A stretch of 64,000 nucleotides of DNA, from contig NZ_AQFT02000001.1 of NCBI RefSeq assembly GCF_000364225.2, forward strand, positions 3,925,501-3,989,500, read 5' to 3'. Source of the stretch: Eubacterium plexicaudatum ASF492. GTDB taxonomy: Bacteria; Bacillota; Clostridia; Lachnospirales; Lachnospiraceae. The position numbers and the translations under genes were made by a program. Of the stretch, positions 43,201 through 51,111 are shown piece by piece. Under the pieces are notes generated by a model. That model saw only the letters and a list, made by a program, of their open reading frames with translations, ran no database searches and was not told the origin of the DNA. Numbering within the stretch: position 1 is the stretch's first letter; each line of letters starts with the position of its first letter.

Positions 43201-44467
43201 GACGGTCGGTATTGCCGCCCAGCCGCAGTACATGGTCAATGTCCTTTTGGGCAAAAGAAAAAGCAGAGGACGCTTTCACATTCTCTGCTTCATCAATATT
43301 CTGAATCTGTTCCGTTTCGGAAAGAAACAGGTTTAAGGTCAGCTGTTGATAAGTTCCGCCAGCAGAATCTCCTCCGCCTGGGCCTTGCAGCTGTTCATCA
43401 GGCCCACCCACTGCATCATGTCGCGGGCTTTCAGTTCCTCGGTCACGCCCGCCGCCTGCGCCAGTTTTGGCATCAGCTGCTCCAATCGGCTGTTCGCGGT
43501 CCGGTCGATCTCCAACAGGTGCGGGTACAGCTTCTCGCTCATCAGCAGACGGTTGTAAAGGAGGGGCCGGTGTTCCTTCAAGTAGGTTTTCCGCATCCTG
43601 CCGTACTTGCCCAGGGGCGTTTCGGGCTGTTCTGTCAGTTGCAGGTTGGGAATCAGATAATCCCCGTTCTGAATGTAAGTTAAGGTGTTGTTCATTTTGC
43701 TGGCTCCTTTCTTTGTTGGCCTCTCGTTCCGCGTTTAGAATGGTTACGCCGATCTGCCGCAGCACCTGCTGGTTGATCTGGCTGACCGCCGTTCCCAGCG
43801 CCCCAACGGTGGCCGGTGTGTTGAAATCAAAAACCGGCATGAAATCCTCGTGGGTGAAATACTGCTCCGGGGCCAGCCCGCAGCGGGACATCAGGGAATA
43901 GGCGATGCTGACGGTGGCAGCGGCTTTGAATTGGACTTCGATGTTAAGTTCATCGTACTCCTCCAAAAAGGAATCGTCAACGATGTAAAGGAAGTCCCGC
44001 CCGTTGTCCGCCCAGTATTCCCCGGCCAGCCTGCGGGCGATCTCGGTCAGCTGCCCGCCTAAATCATCGCCGCCCACCCCATACCGGTTTTCCAGCATGG
44101 CGGAGATGGAATCTATATGCCGTTCCTCCATCTTCCAGAGCCAGGGTGTGCGGGAGTGCGGGCGGGTTCCGGTGTCGGAGATGTCAAAGACATACCGCAG
44201 CCGGGTCCGGTCCCCGGAATCGTCCACCAGGGCGATGCCCTTGGAGCCGCGCCGGACATAGCGGCCCATCTTGTCATTCCACAGGTCATACTCCGCGCAG
44301 GCGGTAGCGTCCGGGCGCTGGGCGTAGATCATCAGCTGGTCATGGAACGGGTATTTGTAAAGCCTGGAGGCTGTGTCCAGAAACCGCATCCACTCATTCC
44401 AGCTGGAAGTGAGCTGCACCGCCGCATGGTCGGCCATCTGTGCGTACATCTGCGCTTTGGTTGCCAT
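40202..44467 (-). CDS. LtrC-like methylase/helicase of the ICE, truncated by a transposon
   Basis: The N-terminal 1421 residues of a protein that in Tn1549-type ICEs exceeds 2000. An ArdC-like ssDNA-binding domain (about 1-270, YPFHDQLMIYAQRPDATACA) is followed by a disordered D/G/P-rich linker (about 285-385), repeated LPWPKVQRRIAQLIKEDRFF-type modules and the start of an adenine methylase with motif I ILEPSCGVGNFFG. The sequence is native up to LYGVEL (40231), then nine foreign residues and a stop. The methylase NPPY motif and the SNF2 helicase are lost, so it is probably non-functional. The start at 44467 has AAAGGAGGG upstream. TnpV is nested in another frame of the linker. Confidence 0.87.
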   Translation of the reverse strand: MATKAQMYAQMADHAAVQLTSSWNEWMRFLDTASRLYKYPFHDQLMIYAQRPDATACAEYDLWNDKMGRYVRRGSKGIALVDDSGDRTRLRYVFDISDTGTRPHSRTPWLWKMEERHIDSISAMLENRYGVGGDDLGGQLTEIARRLAGEYWADNGRDFLYIVDDSFLEEYDELNIEVQFKAAATVSIAYSLMSRCGLAPEQYFTHEDFMPVFDFNTPATVGALGTAVSQINQQVLRQIGVTILNAEREANKERSQQNEQHLNLHSERGLSDSQPATDRTARNAPGQVRQDAENLLEGTPAPPLQPSADEREAVPAPVGDRPDREQPIGAADAKTGAGGGRDRGTESPRHDAVGGPDEQLQGPGGGDSAGGTYQQLTLNLFLSETEQIQNIDEAENVKASSAFSFAQKDIDHVLRLGGNTDRLRERVTAEFEKQKPVPEIAAALQSLYHGGNGFTTDAGRITVWYGEDGIHLSHGKSARYDKSAQVISWEGAAERIGELLESGQFASNVELAEAEGYERSLLANKLWNLYHDLSDEAREAGYLPSLSEIKGNGFPEESAWLTEQLRDPAFRQPLTEEYAAFWTAYTQDRNLLRFHYHKPKEIWENLKDLSLPRKAFSSEMAEVPAVKQFITEDEIGAALSGGSGFAGGKGRIYAFFQQPHTDKEKTAFLRQEYGTGGRSHALSGATHSGEDHDGKGLRYQKNGCDDVRLTWDKVVKLVAGLIQKERYLTEAEREQYEKIQAEKELAEAGIVESQSQPAPVHETETEPPQPALEELLEQYKPVVTAAIMEDTAYRNACGHTDHENAVIEGNAAVRRAVLGSGDLQLLKQYSDVPEFRHRLHQEVIAETYPKLHELLRPLSQDDIDEALCAWNGDMDSKRAVVRYMKEHGREKDTAAWLSREYGGPEHTNLFIVRAGSPEEMELPWPKVQRRIAQLIKEDRFFTEAERDNLDDIDPIAIRENLAQRGIVNGQVTEPEKLDNDPFIQQVMADVERLTEADRQEEPVQETPATETASIVEERRDPLASAYGVGDFVFLENTEYRITDLQRGYVQLNDPALAYPIYRTESKEQFERAIRQDPRNSAITDYLPADLDQFSPDLREVLTGDGGLLDAAAKEDIAALLRSGAGNPAVAQHLSQRFSGTVETMQLETGDTADYRASANGMEVEILREDETVLATMYESWEPLAAALRALYQQELDGFSHEPAQPEEQLAEEQPDFGNPPAPEPEPQITITPVTRYPGEQNHLPYDIEIHTLRFDEPEPTPPKPTAGNFRITDIHLGEGGPKAKFRANMDAISLLKELEFENRQATPEEQETLSRYVGWGGLSDAFDENKPTWAKEFAELYATLSPEEYEAAKGTTLNAHYTSPTVIQAIYEAVGKMGFQTGNILEPSCGVGNFFGMLPEEMRGSKLYGVELVLLPVYSDV
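43339..43695 (-). CDS. tnpV: TnpV-family protein, nested within the methylase/helicase gene
   Basis: A 118-residue protein in a different frame of the same strand, fully inside the 40202-44467 gene. It carries the TnpV signature: GDYLIPNLQLTEQPETPLGK, YGRMRKTYLKEHRPLLYNRL, LLEIDRTANSRLEQLMPKLA and GVTEELKARDMMQWVGLMNS. Its own AAAGGAG lies eight bases before the ATG. The overlapping stretch of the host gene encodes only a low-complexity linker, so the host frame appears to tolerate the overlap. TnpV proteins are small helical proteins found in Clostridial conjugative elements; their function is unknown. Confidence 0.85.
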   Translation of the reverse strand: MNNTLTYIQNGDYLIPNLQLTEQPETPLGKYGRMRKTYLKEHRPLLYNRLLMSEKLYPHLLEIDRTANSRLEQLMPKLAQAAGVTEELKARDMMQWVGLMNSCKAQAEEILLAELINS

Positions 44468-44543
44468 TGTTTTCGGCCCTCCTTTCGGGTTTTGGATAAA
44501 AGGAAGGGGCGGCACAGCGCCAGCCCCTCCGGTCTGTTGGTTC

Positions 44544-44759
44544 CTATTCGTCAAAGTCCGGGTACAGTTCCAGACTGTCAAACTCCGCGTCCGTCATGGC
44601 GCGCAGCTTATGAAGGGCGCTGTCGGTCAGTTCCGTCAGCTCCGTTTCCTCCGGCGAGAGATAGCCGCGCATCTCGGTCAAGCTCTCCATCAGTCCGGCG
44701 CGGGTTCCGGTGTTGTAAATGCACATCAGATTCATTTCTTCAAAGGTAAAGTGTCCCAT
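44544..44759 (-). CDS. Transposon-transfer assisting (TTRAP-type) small protein
   Basis: A 71-residue acidic protein beginning MGHFTFEEMNLMCIYNTGTR, then AGLMESLTEMRGYLSPEETE and LTDSALHKLRAMTDAEFDSL. This matches the short TTRAP-family proteins of Tn1549-type ICEs. The ATG at 44759 lies one base after the stop of the YodL/DUF4316 gene, so the two are translationally coupled. The longer frame opening at 44879 is an overlap artefact. Its role in transfer is inferred from the family name only. Confidence 0.82.
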   Translation of the reverse strand: MGHFTFEEMNLMCIYNTGTRAGLMESLTEMRGYLSPEETELTELTDSALHKLRAMTDAEFDSLELYPDFDE

Positions 44760-44760
44760 A

Positions 44761-45654
44761 TCAAAGCTCCCTTTCCGCGCTCTTTTTCGGCGCTGTCTTT
44801 TTGCTTTCCTGCTTCGGCTGCTGGTGGAGCTGTTCCACCACCGATTTCCGCTTGTCCCGTTCCTCCCGGTGGACCGCATCCGCCAAATCCATTAGGGAGA
44901 TCGGCTGGCCACTTCTGGCCTGCTGTTCCAGCTGGGCTACGGTCGGCTCTTTGGGGCCGTTGTTGATGATCCCGTCAATCATGCCGTAATCGTCCTCCAT
45001 AGACATTTCCGCATTTTTCAGCGGGTTGTCCGGCAGGAATCCGGGAATCTCAGTAAAACCAACGCTGTCGCAGTAATGGCAGGATACCATGCCATCCCGT
45101 TTAACAGCAACAATGTCGCTGACACTCATGGAGGGGCTGTGAAAATCCACAGGCTTTTGCAGATTGAACTGCTCATATAGTTTTTCCAGCTGCTCCATTT
45201 TAGTGCCGGAGCCGCCCAGCGGGGCGGTGTAGATCAGGTCATAATTGCCCCGGTCCACGGGGATGTCATGGGATTTTAGCCAATCCAGATTCATAAACCG
45301 CACATTCTGCGGGTCCTCCCGGCTGACCTGATAGATGGCAAAGCAGTCCCCCTCATGAGAGAGAAACGCCTGCTCCCGTTCCTGCTGGTGGTTCTGCCGG
45401 TCCTGCACCAGTGCGTCAAAGGCTGGGCTTTCCTCCCATTCCTCGCGGGAAAGGGCAAACACCGTACCGGGCAGCTGGGATTCAAATTCCTCCCGGTCAA
45501 AGAGCATTTCCGCGCTGCCGCCGTCCACCACCGCGTACACCGTCAAATCCTGCTCAAACAGTTCCAGCGCCCGCTCTTTGGAGAGTGGCAGCAAATCCCC
45601 GTCCTGATAGCCGCAGTTTTTCAGATCGTCCTCCCGCATCGCCGGGTCCGGCAT
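44761..45654 (-). CDS. YodL/DUF4316-type ICE protein
   Basis: A 297-residue protein with a YodL-like region (LTVYAVVDGGSAEMLFDREE, FALSREEWEESPAFDALVQD), a central part naming residues found in DUF4316 proteins (YDLIYTAPLGGSGTKMEQLE, LYEQFNLQKPVDFHSPSMSV, SDIVAVKRDGMVSCHYCDSV) and a basic tail. No ribosome site precedes the ATG at 45654. Adding one base to GGG at 45655-45657 would fuse it in frame to the ArdC-domain protein (LDEYPMPDPAMRE). It may therefore be the C-terminal part of that protein. Function unknown. Confidence 0.72.
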   Translation of the reverse strand: MPDPAMREDDLKNCGYQDGDLLPLSKERALELFEQDLTVYAVVDGGSAEMLFDREEFESQLPGTVFALSREEWEESPAFDALVQDRQNHQQEREQAFLSHEGDCFAIYQVSREDPQNVRFMNLDWLKSHDIPVDRGNYDLIYTAPLGGSGTKMEQLEKLYEQFNLQKPVDFHSPSMSVSDIVAVKRDGMVSCHYCDSVGFTEIPGFLPDNPLKNAEMSMEDDYGMIDGIINNGPKEPTVAQLEQQARSGQPISLMDLADAVHREERDKRKSVVEQLHQQPKQESKKTAPKKSAEREL

Positions 45655-47858
45655 GGGTATTCATCCAGCGTCTGCTCCGGCGCGTCGGGCAGCTGGGCGG
45701 CTTCCGCGGCATGGCCGATGGAATCCAGCGCCTGCGGGTTTTGGCTGGCGGGCAAAAGGGCGTATTCCCGTTCCTGCTCGGCGGTCAGCGGCTGGGGGTA
45801 GTCGATACAGCCAAAGGCGGTGATGGAATCCTGTTCCACCTTTACCCATGCGGCAAGTTCGGTGATGGTTTTCCCATCCATCAAAGGGTAGGTTCCCACA
45901 TCCAGCGATTCCTGGGTAATGTAATAGCGGAACATGGAAGGGTCCTGCTCCGGCAGTTCGGTGGGGATTTTCCAGGAGGGTTCCGGTTCAGGGGAAACCT
46001 CTTGATTTTCCGTATCGGCCTGCGGGCTTTCCGGCTGCATGGTTTCTTTTCCGGCGTCCTGCTCCGGCCCGGATTCCAGATCAATGCCGCGCTCCTTGCA
46101 GACCTCCTGAAAATGGCGGTCAATATCGGCAATCAGAGTACCGGCGGTCTTGTTGATGGTTTCCAGGCTGGCCCGCAGTTCCTTCAGCTCCTTGCCCTGG
46201 CTCCAGTTCGCAATGTACCCAAAGCTGTTTGCGCCGGTCTGAATCCCAAAATACTGGCAGACCGCGTAAGAGATGCTCTCGGCCTCCACCTCCTCGGTGC
46301 GCCGGTCCTTTTTATGGTCCTGCAAAAACCGCTGGGCGGTCTTTTCGCCGCCGTTAAAGTCCAGGCCGGATTCATCGGTCAGCGGGAGATGCCCTTCCTC
46401 CGGCAGTTCCAGCGGCTTTGCGGTTATGACGGAACCGGCGTGGTTGACCATAACCCGTTCCTCTACCGCAACCGGCGCGCCGGGGTCATCGTCGGAACCG
46501 CGCAGGTCATAACAAAACAGTCCGTCCGGCAGATCGTCTGCGGCAATCCGGTCATTGGAGAACAGGGCTGGCTGTCCAAACAGCTCCACTTCCTGATACA
46601 AGGGCGCGTCCGGGTTGTCCGGCACATCAAAGTTGTGCAGCTTGCTGTGGGCGATCTCATGGACAGCGGCGGAAACGGTCTGCACCTCGCTCATGCCCTG
46701 GCGGATGGCGATGCGCTGCTCAATGGAAGAAAAATATCCGTCCGTATCCGCGTCCATTTCCTCAAACGCAAGGGGAACCGGGGCGGAGCGTTTCAGCGCC
46801 TCCATAAACGCTTCAAAGTGCCGGACATTCCCGAACAGGTCCGCCGCCAGGGAGGGCAGCGGCTTTCCGTCCGTCTGGCTCACATCAAAGACCTTCACCG
46901 GACGGAACAGCGGGATTTCCACCTCTTTTTCCTCCATGACCACCCTGCCGTTTGCATCCAGCATTGGCGCGTGGGTGTCCGGGTCCAGCTTCTGCTCCTC
47001 GATTTTCTTCTTATAGGGGGTGGGCGCGATGATAGTGATGCCGCGCTCGCCTTTCTTCACATGGCGCTCAAACTGGTTCTTCCACTTGTTATAGCCAGCC
47101 ACAAGGGTTGCGTCCGGCTTCTGCATATAGATCAGCATGGTATTATTGACCGAGTAGCGGTGGAACCGGGACATCACCGACAGATAGCGCATATACTTTT
47201 CGCTCTCAAACAGTTCCTTGATGTTCTGCTCAATGCCCTCGGTGATTTCCCGCAATCGCTCCCGGTTGGTAGGTTTCTCTGCCATTTCCTTGTTTCTCCT
47301 TTCCAAATCCATGATTTTTGTTAGGTGTTCTGCAATCCATGTTTTTTGTTCCTCGATGCCATCCTCCATCAGAAAGTCCAGAAGATACTCCACATAGTCC
47401 TTTTGGTGCAGCGCCTCCACAAAAAGGGGGTGCGGCTCCGCATCCGGGGTCAGGGGCGCAAGGCCGGTTTCCCAGCCCCGCAGCAGATGGGCGTAGTCTG
47501 CCAGCGCGCGGAAACACCGCTGTTTTGATTCCCGGAACTTCTGCGCTTCGGACTTTTGACGGACATAGGTTTTCTTCGGGGGCGCCTGGCTGTCATAGAG
47601 CAGTCCAAAATCCTGGGCCAGTTTTTCCGCCGCCTCTTTGGGGGAGAGGTTATACAGTCTGGCGGCAAAGTCGATCACATCACCGTCCGCCCCGCAGCCG
47701 AAACAGTGAAAGCGGCGGTCTAATTTCATGCTGGGCGTCCTGTCATCGTGAAAGGGACAGCAGGCCATACCGTTCCGCTTTACCTCGATTCCATAGTGTT
47801 CCGCCGCTTCTCTGGTGGTGATGGACTGCTTTACCGTTTCAAAGACATTCCCGCCCAT
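45621..47858 (-). CDS. CHC2 zinc-finger primase-like protein fused to an ArdC-like protein
   Basis: A 745-residue frame that joins two proteins usually encoded separately. Residues 1-195 are a CHC2 zinc-finger protein (CCPFHDDRTPSMKL, FHCFGCGADGDVIDF) like the front of DnaG. From about residue 193, MAEKPTNRERLREITEGIEQ begins an ArdC-like ssDNA-binding domain (RYSVNNTMLIYMQKPDATLV) with a zincin-type VHEIAHSKLH metallopeptidase motif. AAAGGAG followed by ATG occurs at the junction near 47284, so the ArdC part may also be made alone. ArdC proteins protect entering ssDNA during conjugation. The last residues after LDEYP look frame-shifted. Confidence 0.82.
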   Translation of the reverse strand: MGGNVFETVKQSITTREAAEHYGIEVKRNGMACCPFHDDRTPSMKLDRRFHCFGCGADGDVIDFAARLYNLSPKEAAEKLAQDFGLLYDSQAPPKKTYVRQKSEAQKFRESKQRCFRALADYAHLLRGWETGLAPLTPDAEPHPLFVEALHQKDYVEYLLDFLMEDGIEEQKTWIAEHLTKIMDLERRNKEMAEKPTNRERLREITEGIEQNIKELFESEKYMRYLSVMSRFHRYSVNNTMLIYMQKPDATLVAGYNKWKNQFERHVKKGERGITIIAPTPYKKKIEEQKLDPDTHAPMLDANGRVVMEEKEVEIPLFRPVKVFDVSQTDGKPLPSLAADLFGNVRHFEAFMEALKRSAPVPLAFEEMDADTDGYFSSIEQRIAIRQGMSEVQTVSAAVHEIAHSKLHNFDVPDNPDAPLYQEVELFGQPALFSNDRIAADDLPDGLFCYDLRGSDDDPGAPVAVEERVMVNHAGSVITAKPLELPEEGHLPLTDESGLDFNGGEKTAQRFLQDHKKDRRTEEVEAESISYAVCQYFGIQTGANSFGYIANWSQGKELKELRASLETINKTAGTLIADIDRHFQEVCKERGIDLESGPEQDAGKETMQPESPQADTENQEVSPEPEPSWKIPTELPEQDPSMFRYYITQESLDVGTYPLMDGKTITELAAWVKVEQDSITAFGCIDYPQPLTAEQEREYALLPASQNPQALDSIGHAAEAAQLPDAPEQTLDEYPCRTRRCGRTI

Positions 47859-47860
47859 GC

Positions 47861-48142
47861 TTATTGACCGGAGGAGGATTTCAACGGCGGCTTATAACCT
47901 GCGGCCCTGGCGCGCTCACTGGCGGCTTTGCGCCGCTTTTCGCTGTACGGCTCCCGGACCGATACGCAGCGTTTGGGGACAATGAAGTTGTGGGCGTCCT
48001 TCTTGATGATCTGCTCCGGGTATTTTTCCGCCAGCTGCTCCAGCTTCTTCATCAGCTTGGGGTCATGGGTATAGACCTCTGCCGCAGACTCGGCCTGGTT
48101 ATAAAGGAGAACCGTTTCCTGTTCCAGCAGCGACAGCTTCAT
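47861..48142 (-). CDS. Small basic ICE protein of unknown function
   Basis: A 93-residue protein: MKLSLLEQETVLLYNQAESA, AEVYTHDPKLMKKLEQLAEK, PEQIIKKDAHNFIVPKRCVS, then a basic RKAASERARAAGYKPP tail. It is a conserved-looking small protein between topoisomerase III and the CHC2 gene. Its ATG overlaps the topoisomerase stop by four bases, and its stop is two bases before the CHC2 start, so it is part of the same coupled operon. No function is assigned. Confidence 0.75.
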   Translation of the reverse strand: MKLSLLEQETVLLYNQAESAAEVYTHDPKLMKKLEQLAEKYPEQIIKKDAHNFIVPKRCVSVREPYSEKRRKAASERARAAGYKPPLKSSSGQ

Positions 48143-50241
48143 GACGGGCCTCCTTTCCGCTGGCCAAAGTCCAGCTTGAAGTTCACATACTCGCCGGTAT
48201 CCTCCAAAAGCACATCCGCGTCATAGGTTTTTCCGGTTTTTTCCGAGTAGCAGCCGGTGAGCCTTGCGCGCCCGTCTTTTAAGAGGGCCGCGACAATGGC
48301 CTTGGTGGGCTGTTTCTTCTTGGCGCTCCACCACTTGCTGTCTTTCCAGATGGCAAATCTGCAAGTTTCGCTTTGGCAGAAAAATCCCTTTTGCGATTCT
48401 GTAACCTCACCGCCGCACCGGGGGCATCTGCCTACTGCTTCGCGGGGCGGGGAGAACAGATACTCGGTTCCCTTGACCACCTGATAGGTTGCCGCCAGCT
48501 CCCGCAGCATGGCGTAAATCCCGGACAGAAACTCCTCCGGGGAAAGCTCGCCGCGCTCAATCTCGCCCAGCCGGTACTCCCACTCGGCGGTGAGCAGCGG
48601 GGATTGCAGCTGCTCCGGCAGAACCGTAATGAGGGAACGCGCGTCGCGGGAGGGCATCAGCTGGACCGTCTTTTTGCTCTTTTTCCGTTCCAGAAAACCG
48701 GTGGAGGCCAGCTTTTCCAGAATCCCGGCGCGGGTGGCAGGCGTACCCAATCCCTTGCGCTCGGCGGTATCCGGCATATCCTCTTTACCGGCGTTCTCCA
48801 TCGCGGAAAGAAGGGTATCTTCGGTGAAATGCTTTGGCGGGCTGGTTTTCCCCTCCTTGACGGAGGCGTTGGAAACGGGCAGGGACTGTCCCTGGGAGAG
48901 TTCCGGCAGCGTCTTTTCCTCTGGTCTTTCCTCCGGCTCCGGAGCATTTTTCAGACCGGCGTGATAAGCGGCATCCAGCCTGCGCCAGCCGGGGCGCTGA
49001 ATGGTTTTCCCTTTTGCGGCAAACTCCTGACCGGCGCAGACCAGCGTGGCGGCGGTTTCCTCGTAGAGATGGGGTTCCGCCACCGCGCACAGCAGCCTTG
49101 CGGCCACCAGCTCCAACACCGCTTTTTCCCCCACAGGGAGGGCGGACAAATCCGCATCCCGAAGATTGCGGGTGGGGATCACCGCATGGTGGTCGGTCAC
49201 TTTCTTATCGTTGATGACCGCCTCCGGGTTGCAGACAATGGCAATCCCTTTTCGGAACGGCATCGCGTTGGCGGTGAGGTTGACCAGCACCGGCAGGCCC
49301 TCCGCCATATCCGAGGTCAGATACCGGCTGTCCGTCCTGGGATAAGTACACAGCTTTTTCTCATAGAGGTTTTGCAGATAGTCCAGCGTTTGCTGGGCGG
49401 TAAACCCCAGCAGGCGGTTGGCGTCCCGCTGTAAGGTGGTCAGGTCATAGAGGGCGGGCGGCTTTTCGGACTTCTCTTTCCGCTGTGCCTGTTTCACCAC
49501 CGCAGAACCGCCCCGGCAGGCGGTTTGCAGCTCTTTCGCGGCGGTTTTGTCTTTCATCCGCGCCCCCACAGCGGTAAATCCGGGCAGTTCCAGCGCCACC
49601 GTATAGAACGGCTCCGGCTGGAAGGCTTCAATCTCTGCTTCCCGCTGGACGATCAGGGCCAGTGTAGGGGACATAACCCGCCCGATGTTGAGGGTCCGGC
49701 GGTACAGCACCGAAAACAGCCGGGTAGCGTTGATGCCCACCAGCCAGTCGGCTTTGGCGCGGCAGAGCGCCGCCTGATGCAGACCGTCATAGTCCGCGCC
49801 GGGGCGGAGGTTTTCAAAGCCCTCCCGGATTGCCGAATCCTCCATGCTGGAAATCCAGAGCCGCTTCATGGGCTTTTTGCAGCCCGCCAGCTCATAGACG
49901 TTGCGGAAAATCAGTTCGCCCTCCCGTCCCGCGTCACAGGCGTTTACCACCTCGGTCACATCCGGGGCGCACAGCAGCTTTTTGAGAATATCAAACTGTT
50001 TCTTCTTGTCCCGCCCCACGCTCATTTTCCAGTCCGAGGGCAGGATCGGCAGATCGTCATAGCGCCACTTGGCGTATTTAGGGTCATAGCTGTCCGCATC
50101 GGCAAGCCCGGCCAGATGCCCCACGCACCAGCTGACCCGCCAGCCGTTTCCTTCCAGATACCCGTCCTTGCGGGCATTGGCCCCGATCACAGCGGACAGG
50201 CTTTGGGCCACCGACGGTTTTTCAGCAATCACAAGGCGCAT
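48139..50241 (-). CDS. topB: DNA topoisomerase III (type IA)
   Basis: A 700-residue type IA topoisomerase. The Toprim domain shows RLVIAEKPSVAQSLSAVIGA (catalytic Glu near 7) and NACDAGREGELIFRNVYELA (the D-x-D-like acid motif). The nucleophile Tyr is in LCTYPRTDSRYLTSD, and LGTPATRAGILEKLASTGFL follows. Near the C-terminus a single Cys4 zinc ribbon (GRCPRCGGEVTESQKGFFCQ) is present. The ATG at 50241 has GGAGG nine bases upstream. It probably resolves ICE DNA during replication or transfer. The start overlaps the preceding gene by 20 bases. Confidence 0.95.
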   Translation of the reverse strand: MRLVIAEKPSVAQSLSAVIGANARKDGYLEGNGWRVSWCVGHLAGLADADSYDPKYAKWRYDDLPILPSDWKMSVGRDKKKQFDILKKLLCAPDVTEVVNACDAGREGELIFRNVYELAGCKKPMKRLWISSMEDSAIREGFENLRPGADYDGLHQAALCRAKADWLVGINATRLFSVLYRRTLNIGRVMSPTLALIVQREAEIEAFQPEPFYTVALELPGFTAVGARMKDKTAAKELQTACRGGSAVVKQAQRKEKSEKPPALYDLTTLQRDANRLLGFTAQQTLDYLQNLYEKKLCTYPRTDSRYLTSDMAEGLPVLVNLTANAMPFRKGIAIVCNPEAVINDKKVTDHHAVIPTRNLRDADLSALPVGEKAVLELVAARLLCAVAEPHLYEETAATLVCAGQEFAAKGKTIQRPGWRRLDAAYHAGLKNAPEPEERPEEKTLPELSQGQSLPVSNASVKEGKTSPPKHFTEDTLLSAMENAGKEDMPDTAERKGLGTPATRAGILEKLASTGFLERKKSKKTVQLMPSRDARSLITVLPEQLQSPLLTAEWEYRLGEIERGELSPEEFLSGIYAMLRELAATYQVVKGTEYLFSPPREAVGRCPRCGGEVTESQKGFFCQSETCRFAIWKDSKWWSAKKKQPTKAIVAALLKDGRARLTGCYSEKTGKTYDADVLLEDTGEYVNFKLDFGQRKGGPS

Positions 50242-50920
50242 AATCTTCATCCTCCCATTCTTCCCGCATAGATGTACGCAGCTTTTCCTCAATGCTGTTG
50301 TCCTCTGTCAGCATCAGGTCATAGCCGAACCGGTAATCATATCGGTACAGTTTTCCTACCAGATCATTGATGAGGATACGGCAGGCCAGAATGACACGTT
50401 TTTTATCCACCTGCATCAGCTGGTAGCGTTGATAATCGCTGTAATAGGACTCCTGCCGGTGTGCGCGGCTGTTGGCGTCCTCCAGCAGCCAGTCTACCGG
50501 GTCCTGGCAGCCTTCCTCTTTTTCCCCCTCCATATATTTCAGCAGTTCCATCACCATCGGAAAACTCTGCTCGTCCATGCGGGCTTCTTCTTTCAGATAG
50601 CCGATCAGAGCGCATAAAAGCAGGCGGGCCGCTGTCTGTTCCCGTTCCGTTAAAGCCTCCATCGTCTTTGCGGCGTCCGGCAGAAGCCTTTCCCCTACAA
50701 AGGTTTCCACATCGCCGGAGTACAGCTGGCGGATGGAATCTATGGACAGCGGGGCGGCTGTGTCGCCATCCATAGAAAAGTCATAGAGGTCGTCGCTCTG
50801 TGCAGGCTTTTTCCGAAGTTTGCGTATCAGGGCAGTCAGAATATCGCCGCCCAGATACACCGCCAGACAGCACAGGTCAAAAACAGCAACGATTTTGATA
50901 AATAAAATAAGATACTTCAT
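50222..50920 (-). CDS. ICE membrane-anchored protein of unknown function
   Basis: A 232-residue protein with one N-terminal hydrophobic segment (YLILFIKIVAVFDLCCLAVY, residues 3-22), then a basic patch and a long, mostly helical acidic cytoplasmic part (MEALTEREQTAARLLLCALI, YQRYQLMQVDKKRVILACRI). It lies between the small Cys-rich protein and topoisomerase III and overlaps both neighbours, so it is in the transfer operon. Proteins at this place in Tn1549-type ICEs are uncharacterised. Confidence 0.75.
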   Translation of the reverse strand: MKYLILFIKIVAVFDLCCLAVYLGGDILTALIRKLRKKPAQSDDLYDFSMDGDTAAPLSIDSIRQLYSGDVETFVGERLLPDAAKTMEALTEREQTAARLLLCALIGYLKEEARMDEQSFPMVMELLKYMEGEKEEGCQDPVDWLLEDANSRAHRQESYYSDYQRYQLMQVDKKRVILACRILINDLVGKLYRYDYRFGYDLMLTEDNSIEEKLRTSMREEWEDEDYAPCDC

Positions 50921-51111
50921 TTCCGATCTCTCCTTTCTTTCAGCTGCTTTTCCAGTTCCCGGTGGCAGAATCCCACACAGGGCCTCCCGTAGTTGCCGCA
51001 GCCATAGCAGGGGTGGCTTTTGGGTAAAGAAGGAGGGCGGGAAGTTTTCTTCCTGCCCTCCGGTTTCTGTGTCATCATGCGCTCAAAGGGGCTGTCAGTG
51101 AAGCGGGTCAT
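50917..51111 (-). CDS. Small Cys-rich ICE protein
   Basis: A 64-residue basic protein. The Cys/His cluster HPCYGCGNYGRPCVGFCHRE (near residues 33-52) could bind a metal ion. The N-terminus is MTRFTDSPFERMMTQKPEGR. The start overlaps the DUF4366 gene stop by four bases, and its stop overlaps the next start (ATGA), which is strong evidence for real, coupled translation despite the small size. Function unknown. Confidence 0.72.
   Translation of the reverse strand: MTRFTDSPFERMMTQKPEGRKKTSRPPSLPKSHPCYGCGNYGRPCVGFCHRELEKQLKERRDRK

Noticed and set aside
45411..47324. 637-codon plus-strand frame
   Set aside because: It is antisense to the CHC2/ArdC gene, whose motifs (CHC2 finger, HEIAH) are certain.
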